A DNA stretch of 60,517 nt from Gammaproteobacteria bacterium. Lineage in GTDB: Bacteria > Pseudomonadota > Gammaproteobacteria > Steroidobacterales > JABDKV01. The position numbers were made by a program, and so were the translations under genes. Below are positions 1 to 8,337 of the stretch, piece after piece (positions within the stretch are counted from its first letter, which is position 1; every line of letters begins with the position of its first letter). The DNA is taken from contig JABDJB010000043.1 of NCBI GenBank assembly GCA_013003425.1, forward strand, positions 1 to 60,517. Direction: 5' to 3'. The notes beneath the pieces are model-generated. The model was given only the letters and a program-made list of their open reading frames with translations. It was not told the origin of the DNA and made no database searches.

Positions 1-163
1 AGCCGGTCAACGTTACCGCTGTAACGTGCTTATTAAGAAAATGCTGCTCGTACGCCAGCTTCGTCCTGACCTGCAATATTTCAATGCCAGGACTGGCAAC
101 CAATGCACCAGAAAAGTGCGGTTCGACCCCTATCAACGCTGCAATTCGTCTACGATGGCCGCT

Positions 164-1552
164 ATGTCTAAGTCTATTGTTTTCATTTGCTCATGCATTC
201 TGCCTCTGTTTGCAGCCTCCCTTACCAGCGGTTGCGCCGTCGCGGCGCAGCCCGAAACAGCACCTGCAGGAGACGCGCTGTCAGCGACTCAGGCAGGTGC
301 CGTTGATCGCTTCATTGGCCAGTTCACTGAACTGGGGATGTTCGATGGCGTAGTGCTTGTCGACATCGGCGGCGCAGTTGTCTACCGTAAAGCGTTTGGC
401 TACGCCAACTACGAGCTCGGTGTACGTCACACGCCGAAGCACCGCTTTCGCATCGCGTCAGTATCCAAGGCCGTGACAGATACGGCGATGGCCAGGCTTG
501 TCGAAAACGGCGTGTTGCAGCTCGACACCCCCATCGCCAAGTACCTGCCCGATTTCCCGTCCGCGGATTTGATAACGATTCGGCAGCTCCTCGATCACAC
601 TTCGGGCATCGCGCACACCAACCACCTGGACTGGGGCGACGGTTCGGCCTCGTTGAGCACTGCGGAAATCGTAAACCGTCTCGCACAGCTACCGCTGGAT
701 TTTCCACCCGGCAGCGATTCGCGCTATTCCAATGGCGGTTATGCTGTGGCCGCGCGCATTCTGGAGCTGATCGACGACGCGCCCTTGACCGATGTGTTGA
801 GTGGAGCACTTTTCGAACCGCTGGGCATGCATGATACCGGTCATCTTGAAGACTCGCGCACGCCCGTTCCCAACCTGGTAACTGGCTATGAACCAGGTGA
901 CGTGCCTGGCCAACGTCGCTACCCGCGCTTCTATGCTGTCGAGATCCGGCCGGGTGGGGGGTCGCTCTATTCCACCGTCGACGACTTGTTACGTTTTACA
1001 CGGGCCGTATTCCGCGAGGATCTCGTTTCGGCGCAATGGCGACGCGAAGCACTCGGCGTCGACGGTGATATATACCTTTCGCAAGGACGCTCACCGGGGT
1101 TCGTGGCCAAGCTCTTTTACCGCAAGAGTGACGACATGATCGTTATCAGCCTGGCGAACAGCTACGCTGTACCCGCCGATTGGGCTGATGCAATAGCAGG
1201 GCTGTCCGCGTCCGATCCCGTCAGTCCAGGCTGGACCGTCATAGATCCGATCAGAAAATCTATCGATGCCGATCATCCGATGATCGGGACATACACAAAC
1301 TCGTTTGGCGGCGGCCGGGTTGAGATAGCGCGTTCGCCACTTGACCATCTCACCGTGACCTACGGCGACGAAGACCGCGCAACGGCGCTGGTGCCGCTGT
1401 CGGACGGTGCGTTCTTAATGCCTACCTACTTCCAGCGCTGCCATCAGGCGGTGCCTAAAGGTGCTGTGATGTGCCGCATGCTGTCCGGCAATGAGCGTTA
1501 TGACAGCGTTCTTACTCCGAAACTGTCGACAGAAAATAATTCCGGAACATAG
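164..1552 (+). CDS. Serine hydrolase, class C beta-lactamase/DD-peptidase fold
   Basis: Predicted exported serine hydrolase of the beta-lactamase-related (PF00144-type) family, about 462 residues from the start chosen here. Visible are the nucleophile motif SVSK (about residues 99-102) and the second motif YSN (about 188-190). The region of the third motif reads GRSPGFVA and is not a clear KTG. The N-terminus is hydrophobic and ends SLTSGC, so it may be a lipoprotein, although Thr at -3 is unusual. I chose ATG 164 because the long upstream extension from position 26 carries no signal-like sequence. ATG 155, two codons after a Ser/Thr stretch, is equally possible. The substrate cannot be told from the sequence: members include esterases, DD-carboxypeptidases and true beta-lactamases. 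Confidence 0.8.
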   Translation: MSKSIVFICSCILPLFAASLTSGCAVAAQPETAPAGDALSATQAGAVDRFIGQFTELGMFDGVVLVDIGGAVVYRKAFGYANYELGVRHTPKHRFRIASVSKAVTDTAMARLVENGVLQLDTPIAKYLPDFPSADLITIRQLLDHTSGIAHTNHLDWGDGSASLSTAEIVNRLAQLPLDFPPGSDSRYSNGGYAVAARILELIDDAPLTDVLSGALFEPLGMHDTGHLEDSRTPVPNLVTGYEPGDVPGQRRYPRFYAVEIRPGGGSLYSTVDDLLRFTRAVFREDLVSAQWRREALGVDGDIYLSQGRSPGFVAKLFYRKSDDMIVISLANSYAVPADWADAIAGLSASDPVSPGWTVIDPIRKSIDADHPMIGTYTNSFGGGRVEIARSPLDHLTVTYGDEDRATALVPLSDGAFLMPTYFQRCHQAVPKGAVMCRMLSGNERYDSVLTPKLSTENNSGT

Positions 1553-1597
1553 ATTTAATGCGGACGACCGCTGTGGGTCGGAAGCCGACCGTGGGAA

Positions 1598-1620
1598 TCG
1601 CGGCTGGAAGCCGCTCCTAC
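1598..1620 (-). repeat. Solitary REP element (GTAG head, GCGGCT hairpin)
   Basis: Read on the minus strand this is a 23-bp element that starts with the GTAG tetranucleotide and forms a GCGGCT/AGCCGC stem with a 3-base loop. It is identical in its core to the REP units of the array at 51959-52188 and of the pair at 52745-52822. A second small hairpin (GGTCGG/CCGACC, 1576-1590) lies next to it. It sits in the convergent gap between the serine hydrolase and the YSC84 gene, a typical place for REPs. Confidence 0.85.
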
Positions 1621-1694
1621 GGGAGTCCGCGAATGTCGGGTTTTGGCCGACTCGCGCCCGTGAAGGTTGAAGGGTTCCGCGATGCAGGATTGGG

Positions 1695-1726
1695 GAAAAA
1701 GGCCAGGGAACGACAGCTCCCTGGCT
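1695..1726 (-). terminator. Rho-independent terminator of the YSC84/SYLF gene
   Basis: An 8-bp GC-rich stem (GCCAGGGA at 1702-1709 with TCCCTGGC at 1718-1725) has an 8-base loop. On the minus strand it is followed by five T residues (the A-run at 1696-1700). It lies 12 bases after the minus-strand stop at 1738. On the plus strand only a short T run follows, so it works best for the minus-strand gene. Confidence 0.65.
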
Positions 1727-1737
1727 TTAATCTATTA

Positions 1738-2478
1738 CTACTGTGACTGGTATTCGCTGACCGTTTCGTAGCTGTTTGTTTCCAGCGGGTAAACGGTTGT
1801 TTGTGTCTCGTAGTCATATTGCGTCGCCGGGGCGCTGTATACGCTGTCGGTCGACTCGTAGCCGGTGATGGTATCGGCAGCTGCGGTGCGAACGCCGGCA
1901 TCAGCCGAGGCGTTAAGCCTGTTGGCCCGCCAGTAGCGTGCACCGGCGATGTCTGCAGCGAGGAACAGCCCGGCATCGGTCATCTGGTACACGGCAAGTC
2001 CGTTGGTAAAACTGGCTTCGGCGTTAGCGCCATTACGACCGGCAACGGCGTTGGCCGATGAGCTGGCCAGCCATTGGCTGTCAATGAAATCATTGAAGGT
2101 GTGCTCGTCTTCAAACAACAGCACCATGCGAAAAGCCTGGCCGCCAATGCCCAGCCCGATTCCGCCCAGACCCACATGCATGTACGTGCGTTGTGTGCTT
2201 GATTTGTGTACCGCAACGCCGCTGCCACCGCCGCCGCTGACAATCAGCGCACCCTTGGTGACGTTAAACACGGCATAACCGAACGCCCGGTCGTACAGGC
2301 GCTGTGCCTTGGCATCGGTGGCCAGCAGTTTCTCCAGCGTATGTTTTGCGCTGAGGTCCAGACGGGTTCTCTTTTCTTCGGCACTGGCAAAAAAGCCAGC
2401 GGCAGCCGGCTGGGCGGCACCCAGCAGCAGCCCGGCAGCAATGGTGGCTGAGATCAGTCGGGAAAGTCGCTTGTTCAT
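1738..2478 (-). CDS. YSC84/SYLF-domain lipid-binding-type exported protein
   Basis: A 246-residue exported protein with a clear signal peptide (MNKRLSRLISATIAAGLLLG, then AQPAAAG). The central part carries the YSC84/SYLF domain, seen in the glycine-rich run KGALIVSGGGGSGVAV, then YMHVGLGGIGLGIGGQ and the acidic stretch LLFEDEHTFNDF. SYLF domains bind phosphoinositides in eukaryotes. In bacteria the role is unknown, and most members are exported. The tail (about the last 40 residues) is rich in Tyr, Thr and Ser. The start at 2478 is preferred over the longer frame to 2928 because it gives a perfect signal peptide. It stands alone and ends at a good terminator. Confidence 0.8.
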   Translation of the reverse strand: MNKRLSRLISATIAAGLLLGAAQPAAAGFFASAEEKRTRLDLSAKHTLEKLLATDAKAQRLYDRAFGYAVFNVTKGALIVSGGGGSGVAVHKSSTQRTYMHVGLGGIGLGIGGQAFRMVLLFEDEHTFNDFIDSQWLASSSANAVAGRNGANAEASFTNGLAVYQMTDAGLFLAADIAGARYWRANRLNASADAGVRTAAADTITGYESTDSVYSAPATQYDYETQTTVYPLETNSYETVSEYQSQ

Positions 2479-2566
2479 GCACGGCTCCGTACGGTGAAAT
2501 ACTGCTCCGCACCATAACCTCGGATTATGTAAAAGTAAAGCACAACAGCGGGTTAACAGCCATCGC

Positions 2567-3187
2567 TCAAGCATTTCGGCATCTTTTCCTCCTAAGTAGA
2601 GTCGCCAGCCCGCCGGCCAGGAGCGGCAGCGAGGCCGGCACCGGCACCACGGTGAAAGACTGGCCGGCATTGACCTGCCCGAAGGTGTTGCCGGTGGCAA
2701 TCCAGGTGAAAGCCTCATAGGCATTGCCGGTGCCGGCCAGCTGCAGCGACCAGTCGGCCGGTGTGTCAGAGGATTCGGCGATGCCGATGTCGGTGCTGCG
2801 CAGGCCGATCGCGGCGCCCTCGAGTGCGAAGAAACTACCTTCGTAGCTGAGAAACTGTTGTACCGAACCGTTGCTGTCGACCAGCGCGATGCCGTCGGGC
2901 GCACCGTTTTGCAGCGCGCCGGTCTCAAAGGCGAGCGTGCCGTAGCCGGTGCCCTGGTCGATTATGGTGCCGCTCAGGTTGAGGGTGCGGTAGATGGTGC
3001 CGGTACTGCCGTTGTAGAACAGCAGCGACCAGCCGTCGAGGACGGTACCCGAGGCCCCGGCAATTTCGACGCCTTCGCCGACATCGGTTCCGCCATTGTC
3101 GTAGTGCAGCTCATTGATAAAAGGCAGAGTCGACGCATGCAGTTGCAGCGGCAGCGCCAGGATAAAAGCGAGTACGATGTTTTTCAT
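2567..3187 (-). CDS. PEP-CTERM/VPxPA-type sorted exported protein, lamin-tail-like
   Basis: A 206-residue secreted protein of unknown function. It has an N-terminal signal peptide, then a beta-rich body starting INELHYDNGG, which resembles the start of bacterial lamin-tail (LTD) domains. It ends in a sorting signal: VPVPASLPLLAGG, a hydrophobic helix, and the basic cluster RRKR. This is the tripartite layout (VPxP motif, helix, Arg cluster) of PEP-CTERM/VPLPA-CTERM proteins processed by exosortases. No exosortase is present in this window, although a PrsT-like protein lies at 19606. The sorting signal is clear from the sequence; the lamin-tail assignment is tentative. Confidence 0.7.
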   Translation of the reverse strand: MKNIVLAFILALPLQLHASTLPFINELHYDNGGTDVGEGVEIAGASGTVLDGWSLLFYNGSTGTIYRTLNLSGTIIDQGTGYGTLAFETGALQNGAPDGIALVDSNGSVQQFLSYEGSFFALEGAAIGLRSTDIGIAESSDTPADWSLQLAGTGNAYEAFTWIATGNTFGQVNAGQSFTVVPVPASLPLLAGGLATLLRRKRCRNA

Positions 3188-3359
3188 TGTAATTTCCCTT
3201 TACGATTTTGCGGCGGGAAATGCAGTCTAGGTGAGAAGGCAGCGCCCACCCACGTACAAATCTTTGTTGAACGTATTGTTATTCGACGGTCGGACACGCA
3301 GCACCAGTCGCTGCGATATACCAGACAAGTTGTGAGTGGCCGGGGAGTGGCCGTCGTGA

Positions 3360-4241
3360 TCAGTTACGCTCGATCGGGCGGGTCAGGCAGGTAGGCCCGC
3401 CGCCGCCTTTGAGGGAGATTTCATTGCCGCTATAGCACAGCACTTCCACACCAGCGCGCCGCAGCCGGTCTTTTGTGACCGGGTTACCGTCAACCATCAG
3501 CGCTTTGCGCGGCGCCAGCGCCAGCACGTTGCATGCCTGCGTCGCGAATTCTTCATCGGGCACCTCCAGAAGGTCCATGCCCAGTTGTTGCAGCCGCTGG
3601 CGAAACGGTACCGGTAACAGCGGCGAATAAACCAGCGCAAGATCCCGGTCGAGCGGGCTGATCATGGACATCAGGTGAAACACATCGTCGCGACCACGCC
3701 AGTGCGGCAACGGCACGACAATTACTTCATCGACCATTCCGTCCAGCAACTTCGTGAGCTGATCAATCCCGGCCCGGTTTGTGCGATATCCCAGCCCCAC
3801 CGCGACAATGCGTGGTGCCAGCCAGACTACGTCGCCGCCTTCGAGGCAGCCGTCAGACCCGATAGCCCCGTGTATCGGCACACCCAGTGCGCTAAAAGCC
3901 GATTGCAGTTCGGCCGGTTCGCCGCATCGCGCCGGCTTGCCCATGGCGCAAAGAATGGCGCCGGCACTGCACATGACGGCGGCATCCCGTGGATATAACG
4001 AGTCCAGCCCGGTAGCCGCGGCTGCCGGTAACGGGTACAAGGTTGCTCCGGCATGTTCCAGGATGCTTGCAAAGCTTTGGTATTCGCGCGCTGCCGCTGT
4101 CAGCTTGGGACGCCGGGTGTAGTTCAGCTCGCGCCACTGGTTTTCAATGTTGTCGTCGTTAATCCACGCGGTGCTAACCGGTTTGATGATTACCCGGCCC
4201 AATGCCCCGGTATCGTCCTGGCGGCGGGTGTCGGAAGTCAT
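3360..4241 (-). CDS. Dimethylarginine dimethylaminohydrolase-like amidinohydrolase
   Basis: A 293-residue cytoplasmic guanidine-modifying hydrolase of the pentein superfamily. The expected active-site elements appear in order: YPRDAAV, LEGGDVVW, the His in DDVFHLMSMISPLD, and the nucleophile Cys near the end in GGGGPTCLTRPI. Family members release citrulline from methylated arginine (DDAH) or deiminate arginine. Length and motif layout fit DDAH or the related citrullinating dihydrolases better than arginine deiminase (about 400 residues). It follows the HD-domain gene by 60 bases on the same strand, so the two may be co-transcribed. The exact substrate is not resolvable by eye. Confidence 0.75.
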   Translation of the reverse strand: MTSDTRRQDDTGALGRVIIKPVSTAWINDDNIENQWRELNYTRRPKLTAAAREYQSFASILEHAGATLYPLPAAAATGLDSLYPRDAAVMCSAGAILCAMGKPARCGEPAELQSAFSALGVPIHGAIGSDGCLEGGDVVWLAPRIVAVGLGYRTNRAGIDQLTKLLDGMVDEVIVVPLPHWRGRDDVFHLMSMISPLDRDLALVYSPLLPVPFRQRLQQLGMDLLEVPDEEFATQACNVLALAPRKALMVDGNPVTKDRLRRAGVEVLCYSGNEISLKGGGGPTCLTRPIERN

Positions 4242-4301
4242 GGTTTCGATCGTAACGCGTCGCCGCGCCGGATGGCAGCGTCGCAGGAATCACGCGGAGG
4301 T

Positions 4302-5306
4302 TTATTCGACGGAGGTCTGCAGATCTCGCAGCCGCAGCTGCACCATTTCCTGGGTGTCCTCGAGCTGGTTTTCGCTGGTGGTGAACACCGGTGGCTGCCG
4401 CCGCAGGATAGACCAGTCGCCATGCTCGAGAATCTTTTCCAGGTAGTTCTGGTTCTGCTGCACCATGTGGTTGTACGGGTCAGTGCCCTCAAACCAGTTT
4501 TCGAAGTAACGGTAGACCCCTTCGAATACACCGTCGAGCCGCTCGCTTGATACGCGGTCAAAAAACTCCGGGGTTTTCTTCAGCAGGTCCAGCCCCGATT
4601 CATAGGTAACCGAGCGGGCGCCCTCTTCAGTGTTGTTTACCGCCAGGCCACCCAGGACAAACTCGGAATACAGCCGGTCGCGGCACTTTTCAAGATAACA
4701 ACGGTCCGCCATTTGCGCCATCAGGTCGGCTGTGCCAAGCAGCATCCCGACGGTCCGGTGTTTCGGGTCGTCGAGCTCGATCTGGTCGATCTGCCGCTCG
4801 TAGCCGGTAAAGTGGATGATCTGCACCGCAGCCGGTACCAGCCGCTCGAGTCCGATCTTTGGTAAATGCTCCGTGAGAAAATTTGCGCCACGCGTGATAT
4901 GCACCAGCGTGAACTCGGCGCCATTGACCGATTCGTTTTCGTTGTCGTGGACGATGTAACCCGAATCGTGGAAAAGGGCCGTGACGATTCCCAGCGCCGC
5001 GTTATCGAAGCCGAGCTGCTCGCCCGGTTCGTGGGCCTTTTCCCAGCCACCCAACAGGCGTGCCATTGCCAGGGTCATGTCCAGCGTGTGCTGCATGTCG
5101 TGATACACGGTGTCGCAGCCGCGGTAACCCGCAAGCTCACCCTCGAACAGCTGACGAAACACCTCGAAAGCGCCGGCAATCTTGTCAAAAGAACGGTCGG
5201 GATAGAGCTGGGCAAAGATGTCGCGCACGGCCGAACAGACCGTATGCGGGCAGCTTACCTGCACCGTGCCGGTAACGTCGTAGTCACTGAGACGTTGTTG
5301 CTTCAC
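4302..5306 (-). CDS. HD-superfamily metal-dependent phosphohydrolase
   Basis: A 334-residue cytoplasmic protein with a metal-binding HD domain at about residues 65-215. Key pieces are YHDMQHTLDM, ALFHDSGYIVHD, IIHFTGYERQ and LLGTADLMAQMAD. They supply the H, HD, H and D ligands. The spacing and the YHxxxHT start recall class I cyclic nucleotide phosphodiesterases (YHN..HA, HD, H, D), so cyclic-nucleotide hydrolysis is possible but unproven. There is no sensor or receiver domain. It starts with GTG. It precedes the DDAH-like gene by 60 bases. Confidence 0.7.
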   Translation of the reverse strand: MKQQRLSDYDVTGTVQVSCPHTVCSAVRDIFAQLYPDRSFDKIAGAFEVFRQLFEGELAGYRGCDTVYHDMQHTLDMTLAMARLLGGWEKAHEPGEQLGFDNAALGIVTALFHDSGYIVHDNENESVNGAEFTLVHITRGANFLTEHLPKIGLERLVPAAVQIIHFTGYERQIDQIELDDPKHRTVGMLLGTADLMAQMADRCYLEKCRDRLYSEFVLGGLAVNNTEEGARSVTYESGLDLLKKTPEFFDRVSSERLDGVFEGVYRYFENWFEGTDPYNHMVQQNQNYLEKILEHGDWSILRRQPPVFTTSENQLEDTQEMVQLRLRDLQTSVE

Positions 5307-5412
5307 TATCGAGTGTCCGCTTTGCCCACGGAGAAAGGAGAGTTTACGAGAAAAACAAAGGGTTTAGCGAGGCTTGCGCCCGGTATTTGAGACGCGCGTC
5401 ACATTTTTGACG

Positions 5413-6192
5413 CTAATCCTCGAATTCTGCCCACACCGGCGCATGGTCGCTGGCCCGTTCCAGCCGGCGTGGCTCGACGTCAACGTCACAGGCCGTGCAC
5501 ATTCCGGCCAGCTCAGCGGTGCCGAGAATCAAGTCTATGCGCAGCCCGTGATTGCGGCGAAACGACCCCATGCGGTAGTCCCACCAGCTGAACACCTCGT
5601 CGGGCTGCTCGAACTCGCGAAACAGATCACTGAAGCCCAGCTCACAAATATCGCCAAGCGCGCTGCGCTCGGTATCGCTGCACATGATCTTGCCAGCCCA
5701 CTTTTGCGGGTCATGGATGTCGCGGTCTTCAGGCGCGATGTTGAAGTCACCCATCAGGATGATCTTGTCGTGCTGCTGAACTTCGTTGCTGATGTGCTCG
5801 CGCATGGCCGACAGCCACTCAAGTTTGTAGTCGTACTTTTCCGAGCCCACCGACTGGCCGTTGGGTATGTACAGGTTGAACACGCGGATATCGCCAAAGC
5901 TGGCAGCAATAATGCGCTTTTGCCCATCCTGGTAATTATCGAAACGGGTCAGCAAATCGTCCGGTTCGGCAAGGTTATCGCTGCGGTAGATCAGCGCCAC
6001 ACCGTTGTAGGTTTTCTGGCCGCTGAAGCGGCACTCGTATCCCATGTCATAAAAGGCGTCGGCCGGGAAATCGTGGTCCGGCAGTTTTGTTTCCTGCAGG
6101 CCAAGCACGTCAGGCTGGTGTGTCTTCAGCCAGTCGAGCACATGCGGCAGTCGTACCCGCAACGAGTTGACGTTCCAGCTGGCGATTTTCAT
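5413..6192 (-). CDS. xthA: Exodeoxyribonuclease III
   Basis: A 259-residue Mg-dependent 3'-5' exonuclease and AP endonuclease of the ExoIII/APE1 family, acting in base excision repair. It starts MKIASWNVNSLRVR. The metal and catalytic residues are visible: the Glu in LQETKL, Asp and Asn in LMGDFNIAPEDRD, Asp in RIDLILG, and the closing SDHAPVWAEF. Length matches the family. Its start codon overlaps the prlC stop by four bases (6189-6192), so translation is probably coupled and the two genes form an operon. Confidence 0.95.
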   Translation of the reverse strand: MKIASWNVNSLRVRLPHVLDWLKTHQPDVLGLQETKLPDHDFPADAFYDMGYECRFSGQKTYNGVALIYRSDNLAEPDDLLTRFDNYQDGQKRIIAASFGDIRVFNLYIPNGQSVGSEKYDYKLEWLSAMREHISNEVQQHDKIILMGDFNIAPEDRDIHDPQKWAGKIMCSDTERSALGDICELGFSDLFREFEQPDEVFSWWDYRMGSFRRNHGLRIDLILGTAELAGMCTACDVDVEPRRLERASDHAPVWAEFED

Positions 6193-8204
6193 TCAGCAAT
6201 GCCGCTGTAGTACAGCAACGCGGCAATATCCGGCTTGCGTCCGCGAAAATCCATAAACGCCTGCATCGGGTCGACGGCGCCACCGCGCTGCAGTATGGAC
6301 CGCAGGAAATGACGGCCGGTGTCTGCATCGAGCACGCCTTTCTCGTCGAACAGGGCAAATGCATCGGCCGAAAGCACCTCGGCCCACTTGTAGCTGTAAT
6401 AGCCTGCGGCGTAGCCACCCCCGAAAACGTGGGCAAAGCCATTGGGAAAGCGATTGAAGTCGGCGCAGGGCACGACTGCTACCTCGTTGCGAACCTCGTC
6501 CAGGATCTGGCGGATGCGTCCGCCCTGCGCAGGATCGTATTCGGCATGAACACGCAGGTCGAACAAGGCGAACTCGAGCTGCCGCACCATCTGCATGCCG
6601 GCCTGGAACGAACGGCTGCCAACCAGACGGTCAAACATTTCATCCGGCAGTGGCTCATCGGTCTGGTAATGCCCCGAAATCATGTCGAAGGTGTGTTCCG
6701 ACCAGCAGAAGTTTTCCATGAACTGGCTCGGCAGTTCTACGGCATCCCAGGCAACGCCATTTATCCCGGCGACACTCGGGTAGTCGATGCGCGTGAGGAT
6801 GTGGTGCAGAACATGGCCAAACTCGTGGAACAGCGTCACGACCTCATCGTGGGTCAGCAGTGCCGGGGCGTTGCCGACCGGCGGCATGAAATTGCACGAA
6901 AGATAGGCCACGGGATTGACTGACTCGCCATTACTGCGGTTGCGCCCGACACAGTCGTCCATCCAGGCGCCACCACGTTTGGCCGGGCGCGCATACAGGT
7001 CGACGTAGAACGAACCGCAAACCTGGCCATCTTCGGCGTGCACATCAAAAAAGCGCACATCCGCGTGCCAGGTATCAACGCCTTTGCGTTCACGTACTTC
7101 CACGCCGTACAGCTGCTGCACTACCTCAAACATTCCGCTCATTACACGGCCGACCGGAAAATAAGGCCGCAACTCTTCGTCGGAGATGGAAAAGCGGCTG
7201 CGTCTCAGCTGTTCACTGTAAAAGCCAACATCCCAGGCGTTCAGCCGGTGCCCGGCAAAGTGCTCCAGCTCGGCAAATTCTTCTGCCGCCCGGTCACGGC
7301 TGCGGCTGGCCAGATCGCGCAGGAAACCGCTGACCTGTTCGACTGATTCGGCCATCTTCGTAGCCAGTGAGTACTCGGCATAATTGTCGTAACCGAGCAG
7401 CCCGGCTGCTTCGTGCCGTGCGGCCAGTATCTTCTCCATCGTTGCGGTGTTGTCCCAGCGGCCTGCGTCGGGTCCCTGGTCCGAGGCACGTGTGACCCAG
7501 GCGGTGTACATCTCCTCGCGCAGCGGCGCCGATTCGGCATGGGCGGAAATGGCCTGGTACGCCGGGTAGTCGAGCGTAAAGACCCAGCCACCCTTGCCGC
7601 GGGATTTTGCTTCCGCCGCAGCACGCAGCAATGCCCGGTCCGGCACCCCGGCCAGCCGGCTGCGATCGGTGACGTGGCATGACCACGCATTGGTAGCATC
7701 GAGCAGGTTCTCTTCGAATTTTGCCTGCAGCGAACTGAGGTCCTGCATCAACGCTTTGAAGCGCTGCTTGTCTTTGTCGGCCAGCGCCACGCCGGCCAGC
7801 CTGAAGCTGCGTAGCGACAGCTCGATGAGCCGTTGTTGAACCGGATCGAGCCCGGCATCGTTGCTCTGTACCGACCGCCAGGCCTGGTACAGCTTGTCAT
7901 TCTGTTTTATCTCGGTCTCGTAGTCGCTGAGTTTTGGCAGGCAGCGGTTGTAGCTGGCTCGTAGCGATTCATCGTTGCGGACGGAGTTCAAATGACTCAC
8001 CGGTGACCAGGTTTTGCTCAGCCAGTGCTCCAGCTGCTCCAGTGGCGCAATGAGAGAGGCCCACGAGTGGTCTTCGGCCGCTACCAGTTCGGCGATACGC
8101 CGGCGGCTGGCTTCAAGAACCTCATCGACCGCCGGTTCGACATGTTCCGGCAATATTTCCGAAAAGCGCGGGAGGTGGTCTGGTGCTGTCAGCGGGTTGC
8201 TCAT
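6189..8204 (-). CDS. prlC: Oligopeptidase A (M3 zinc metallopeptidase)
   Basis: A 671-residue cytoplasmic zinc endopeptidase of family M3, which degrades short peptides and cleaved signal peptides. The zinc motif HEFGH is in TLFHEFGHVLHHILTR, and the third ligand Glu lies in the downstream ELPSQFMENFCW segment. The C-terminal GGYAAGYYSYKWAEVLSAD is diagnostic of M3. Length is close to the E. coli enzyme (680). It heads a two-gene operon with xthA and is divergent from gor, with 133 bases between the two starts. Confidence 0.95.
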   Translation of the reverse strand: MSNPLTAPDHLPRFSEILPEHVEPAVDEVLEASRRRIAELVAAEDHSWASLIAPLEQLEHWLSKTWSPVSHLNSVRNDESLRASYNRCLPKLSDYETEIKQNDKLYQAWRSVQSNDAGLDPVQQRLIELSLRSFRLAGVALADKDKQRFKALMQDLSSLQAKFEENLLDATNAWSCHVTDRSRLAGVPDRALLRAAAEAKSRGKGGWVFTLDYPAYQAISAHAESAPLREEMYTAWVTRASDQGPDAGRWDNTATMEKILAARHEAAGLLGYDNYAEYSLATKMAESVEQVSGFLRDLASRSRDRAAEEFAELEHFAGHRLNAWDVGFYSEQLRRSRFSISDEELRPYFPVGRVMSGMFEVVQQLYGVEVRERKGVDTWHADVRFFDVHAEDGQVCGSFYVDLYARPAKRGGAWMDDCVGRNRSNGESVNPVAYLSCNFMPPVGNAPALLTHDEVVTLFHEFGHVLHHILTRIDYPSVAGINGVAWDAVELPSQFMENFCWSEHTFDMISGHYQTDEPLPDEMFDRLVGSRSFQAGMQMVRQLEFALFDLRVHAEYDPAQGGRIRQILDEVRNEVAVVPCADFNRFPNGFAHVFGGGYAAGYYSYKWAEVLSADAFALFDEKGVLDADTGRHFLRSILQRGGAVDPMQAFMDFRGRKPDIAALLYYSGIAE

Positions 8205-8337
8205 GCCGGGAAAAACTCAGCTTGGATAAGGCGCCCGATAGTATCGGACAGCGCCTGCGCCGCCAACCACGTGGTGTCCGCCACGGCCGGGCGCGGGCTA
8301 TCATGTAACCGGAAAGTGGCACAATCGGGTTGGTAAC

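Noticed and set aside
3188-3359. Sigma54 promoter expected before a PEP-CTERM gene
   Set aside because: I looked for the GG-N10-GC pattern on the minus strand and found no clear TGGCAC/TTGC match.
5374-6210. Plus-strand ORF of 278 codons
   Set aside because: It is antisense to xthA, whose catalytic motifs are intact, and has no motifs of its own.
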